DNA of 64,000 nt from Bryobacterales bacterium (lineage in GTDB: Bacteria; Acidobacteriota; Terriglobia; Bryobacterales; Bryobacteraceae), in NCBI GenBank assembly GCA_020852175.1, contig JADZBH010000050.1:46038-110037 (forward strand), in the 5' to 3' direction. Positions 61,691 through 64,000 of this stretch are shown piece by piece. The position numbers and the translations under genes were made by a program. The first letter of the stretch is position 1; each line of letters starts with the position of its first letter. Under the pieces are notes generated by a model. It worked only from the letters and a program-made list of their open reading frames with translations. It ran no database searches and had not been told where the DNA came from.

Positions 61691-62522
61691 GGTCCTCTCC
61701 CCGGCCGATCTCCCTGACCTGCTCGCCTTGTGCCGCGCCGCGCACTGGAACCAGACCGAGGCCGACTGGCGGCGCGTGCTCGCGCTCGAGCCTGAACTCT
61801 GCCTTGGCATCCGCGCCGGCGGCCGCATCGTCTCCACCGCCGCCGCCGTCACCTACTCTCCCGCCGAGGGCTTTCCGCCGCTTGCCTGGATCGGCATGGT
61901 GCTGACGGACCCTGAACATCGCGGCCACGGCTTCGCCCGCCGCCTGATGACGCGGCTCACCGCCACGCTGGACGGCCGCGGCTTCGCGGTGCAGAAACTG
62001 GACGCCACCAGCATGGGCCTTCCGCTGTATGAACAACTCGGCTTCCTCGCCGAGCAGCCCGTTGAACGGTGGCAGCGCGACCCTTCGAGGAAGCGCATAC
62101 AGGCCAGCGGCGTCGTCGAACCTTTCCGCTGCGACGCGGCGCTCGACATCCCCGCTTTCGGGTGGGACCGCTCGCGCCTGCTGCCCTCTCTGCTGGATGC
62201 GCCCGGGGCCGACGCCGCCCTCACCGAAGGCGGATTCGCCATGGGCCGCCCCGGAGCCATCGCCGCTTACTTTGGCCCTTGTGCCGCCCGTTCGCCGCTG
62301 GCCGCCAAACGCCTGGCCAACTGGTTCCTGGCGCGCCACCACGGCGAAGTCGTATTCTGGGATCTGCTCCCTCATAACGGAGAAGCCCAGGCGCTGGCCC
62401 GGTCGCTTGGCTTCCGTCCCGTCCGCACGCTGGTGCGCATGGTGCGCCGGCCGCCCGGCGTCACCGAGCCTCCGCGGCGTGACGAGCACATCTTCGCCAT
62501 CGCCGGCTTCGAGTTTGGATAA
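61680..62522 (+). CDS. GNAT-family N-acetyltransferase
   Basis: The 280-residue protein starts at ATG 61680 inside the tyrS end. The N-terminal acetyl-CoA domain shows [37 protein letters not shown] with the pyrophosphate-binding R/Q-x-x-G-x-G/A loop, and [19 protein letters not shown] second half (about 150-280) matches the GNAT-like acetyltransf_18 fold ([36 protein letters not shown]). Two-domain GNATs of this type are common; the amine substrate is unknown. It ends at the base where the next gene starts (1-bp overlap), so it is co-transcribed. Confidence 0.88.
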   Translation: MEPEVLSPADLPDLLALCRAAHWNQTEADWRRVLALEPELCLGIRAGGRIVSTAAAVTYSPAEGFPPLAWIGMVLTDPEHRGHGFARRLMTRLTATLDGRGFAVQKLDATSMGLPLYEQLGFLAEQPVERWQRDPSRKRIQASGVVEPFRCDAALDIPAFGWDRSRLLPSLLDAPGADAALTEGGFAMGRPGAIAAYFGPCAARSPLAAKRLANWFLARHHGEVVFWDLLPHNGEAQALARSLGFRPVRTLVRMVRRPPGVTEPPRRDEHIFAIAGFEFG

Positions 62523-63982
62523 TGCAACGCAAACGGCTTGTTTGGAAACTTCGTGAAAGCGAACTCGTGTTCGCGGAACAGACCCTGGTCGGGGGCCTCG
62601 TCCCCGTCGCTCCGATCCCCGCGCCCGACGGCGCGCTCTATGACGACCCTGAGCGCGCCTACTCCCGGGCCATGCTGCTTGAGGAGCAGGGCGCCGCGTT
62701 CGTCGTGCTTGGCGCCGAGATCCTCCGCGCCGGCAAGCCCCTTCTCACGGCGGAAGAGCAGACCCGCCGCGTCATCCCCGTCCTGAAGAAACTGCGGGGT
62801 GAAATCGGCATCCCCGTCGCCGTCGCCACCACCCGCGCCGAAACCGCCCAGCGCGCCCTGGAAATGGGCGCCGAAATCATCTATGACCAGAGCGCGGCCA
62901 GCTTCGAGCCACAAATCGCCAAGATCGCGGCCGAGGCCTCCGGTGTTCTGATTCTCGGCCACATGCGCGGCACGCCGGAACGCTGGGCCAAGCAGGCCCC
63001 GGTCCCCGATCCCATCGCCACGGTGCTGGAAGACCTGGACGCCGGTGTCCATCGCGCCCGCATGGCACACCTGTTGAACACGCAACTGGCCGTAGAACCC
63101 GGCTTCAACATGGGGAAACGCCGCGACGAGAATATCGCCGTCGCCGCCCGCGTCTTTCTGCTGAACCGCTTTGAACTGCCCGTGTGCGTCAACGTCGCCA
63201 TGCCGGGGGTGTTGAACGAGGAATCCTCCGGCGCCTCGCTCGCCGTGGCCACGGCGGCCGTCCTGGGCGCCGCCCATATGCTGATCGCCTTCGACGTTCC
63301 CGGCACCCTGGCCGCCGCCGCCGTCGCCGACGCCATCGGGCGGGTGAAGGCGTACGAGGCCAGCGTACAGCCCAAGGAAAAGCTCCGCGAAACGCCGGGA
63401 TTCGGGAAACGTCCGCTGGGGCGGGAGAGCCGGCCGCCGCGCGAGGATGCTCCGGCCGCCGCACCCGCCGAACCTGCCCGGCCCGCCTTCCAGCAGAACC
63501 CCAAAGGGCCCCGCGCCGTTCGGCCGCCTGTCTCCAGGCCGCCTTCGCGTGGAACGGACCGTCCGCCTGCCGGTGGCGACCGTCCGCCTGCCGGTGGCGA
63601 CCGTCCGCCACGCCGTGAAGGCCCGCCACGCCCGTTCCAGCCGCGCGACGACCGGCGTGACGACCGGCGCGATGACCGTCCGCCGCGCCCGTTCCAGACT
63701 CGCGATGATCGGCGTGACAACCGGCGTGATAACCAGCGCGATGACCGGCCGCCGCGTCCGTTTCAGCCGCGCGATGACCGGCCGCCGCGTCCGTTTCAGC
63801 CGCGCGACGACCGGCAGGATAACCGCCCGCCGCGCGGTTTCAACCCTCGTGGCGACCGTCCTCCCATGGGTGGAGGCCGTCCGCCCCGCCGCGATTTCGG
63901 CCCGCGCGATCAAGGCGGACCGAAACGCTTCTCCGGACCGCGCCCTCCGCGCGGCCCCAAGACGAACAAGCCCGGCGAATAG
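62522..63982 (+). CDS. Degenerate dihydropteroate-synthase-like protein with disordered Arg/Asp/Pro-rich tail
   Basis: The 486-residue protein starts at ATG 62522. Residues 1-285 have the length and order of a pterin-binding TIM barrel: DPERAYSRAMLLEEQGAAFV, EEQTRRVIPVLKKL, RALEMGAEIIYD, GVLILGHMRGTPERW, AVEPGFNMGKRRDENI and GAAHMLIAFDV. However, signature residues of real DHPS are changed: the GGESTRPG motif reads LGAEILRAGKP, the IDTxK strand reads VATTRAET, and the LDPGxGFGK loop reads VEPGFNMGK. Catalysis of folate synthesis is thus doubtful. The last 195 residues are low-complexity, with repeats such as RDDRPPRPFQPRDD, strongly Arg-rich like RNA-binding tails of DEAD-box helicases. It follows TyrRS and GNAT genes in one operon. 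Confidence 0.7.
   Translation: MQRKRLVWKLRESELVFAEQTLVGGLVPVAPIPAPDGALYDDPERAYSRAMLLEEQGAAFVVLGAEILRAGKPLLTAEEQTRRVIPVLKKLRGEIGIPVAVATTRAETAQRALEMGAEIIYDQSAASFEPQIAKIAAEASGVLILGHMRGTPERWAKQAPVPDPIATVLEDLDAGVHRARMAHLLNTQLAVEPGFNMGKRRDENIAVAARVFLLNRFELPVCVNVAMPGVLNEESSGASLAVATAAVLGAAHMLIAFDVPGTLAAAAVADAIGRVKAYEASVQPKEKLRETPGFGKRPLGRESRPPREDAPAAAPAEPARPAFQQNPKGPRAVRPPVSRPPSRGTDRPPAGGDRPPAGGDRPPRREGPPRPFQPRDDRRDDRRDDRPPRPFQTRDDRRDNRRDNQRDDRPPRPFQPRDDRPPRPFQPRDDRQDNRPPRGFNPRGDRPPMGGGRPPRRDFGPRDQGGPKRFSGPRPPRGPKTNKPGE
63553..63840 (+). repeat. Short tandem DNA repeats coding for the disordered tail
   Basis: A 21-bp unit (CGTCCGCCTGCCGGTGGCGAC) occurs twice from about 63568, and a unit of about 30 bp starting GACCGGCCGCCGCGTCCGTT occurs twice near 63745-63800, with several looser RDDR-coding copies between. 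The repeats explain the repeated protein pattern and may vary in number between strains. Confidence 0.7.
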
Positions 63983-64000
63983 CCGGGCGGGACTCGAACC
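63980..64000 (-). tRNA. 3' end of a tRNA gene (cut by window edge)
   Basis: On the minus strand the edge reads GGTTCGAGTCCCGCCCGGCT, which is a T-loop (TTCGAGT after GG), the 3' half of the T-stem (CCCGC) and the start of the acceptor 3' strand. The anticodon lies beyond the window, so identity is unknown. No CCA is encoded. Its 3' end abuts or overlaps the stop codon of the preceding gene on the other strand. Confidence 0.6.

Noticed and set aside
63553-63840. CRISPR-like repeat array
   Set aside because: The repeats are in frame inside a coding region, without unique spacers of constant length.

Overview
The window is high-GC bacterial chromosome that most resembles the Acidobacteriota, probably a Bryobacterales/Solibacter-type genome. 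This is inferred from gene style, not a marker gene: a very large TonB-dependent receptor with an N-terminal carboxypeptidase-regulatory domain, an ECF sigma factor paired with a Ser/Thr kinase-TPR protein, many Gfo/Idh/MocA, DUF1080 and SGNH proteins, and giant fibronectin-III surface proteins. No insertion sequence, CRISPR array or rRNA is visible. A tRNA 3' end appears at the right edge.

Layout. (1) 1-12.5 kb: the 3' part of a secreted deacetylase-like protein, then a 2812-residue multidomain secreted protein that starts with the same module and also carries an N,N-dimethylformamidase-like domain, two DUF4082 domains and about eight FN3 repeats. A candidate c-di-GMP-I-like riboswitch precedes it; an MFS transporter and a membrane-anchored beta-propeller protein follow. 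(2) 12.5-21.3 kb: an exopolysaccharide or O-antigen cluster with two polysaccharide deacetylases, two GT4 and one GT2 glycosyltransferases, a formyltransferase, an O-antigen ligase/polymerase and a SAM methyltransferase. (3) 21.3-34 kb: a plant-polysaccharide sugar-use locus with an IclR-HTH/periplasmic-binding regulator, esterase, TonB receptor, MFS transporter, L-fucose/L-arabinose isomerase-like protein, GH106-like rhamnosidase and an oxidoreductase. (4) 34-38.2 kb: cobamide salvage and synthesis (CbiZ, CbiB, CobQ), with a clear cobalamin riboswitch that now leads only into the eroded remains of a TonB receptor gene.

(5) 38.3-45.3 kb is the most interesting part. An NtrC-type sigma-54 activator and its histidine kinase are surrounded by small stress-type genes: a tandem universal stress protein, two Rnk/GreA-like proteins, a zinc-ribbon protein, a HEAT-like protein, a DUF302 protein, a pseudo-receiver and a small membrane protein. 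Five sequences with exact GG-N10-GC geometry and near-consensus -24/-12 elements sit in front of these genes on both strands. This looks like a compact, self-contained sigma-54 regulon.

(6) 45.3-50.4 kb: a MauG-like dihaem protein, an XRE-HTH/molybdate-binding-like regulator, a small molybdopterin-domain protein and a divergent TonB receptor, ending in a 93-bp tandem repeat. (7) 50.4-55.2 kb: a kinase-TPR protein and ECF sigma factor, divergent from a secreted protein with a duplicated domain. (8) 55.3-64 kb: a Tat-exported oxidoreductase, DUF1080 and SGNH proteins, YidD, a small zinc-ribbon membrane protein, a HpcH/HpaI aldolase with a strong intrinsic terminator, TyrRS, a GNAT protein, and a degenerate dihydropteroate-synthase-like protein with a long Arg/Asp/Pro-rich disordered tail.

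All calls come from reading the sequence. No homology search was run, so family names rest on recognised motifs and architecture.
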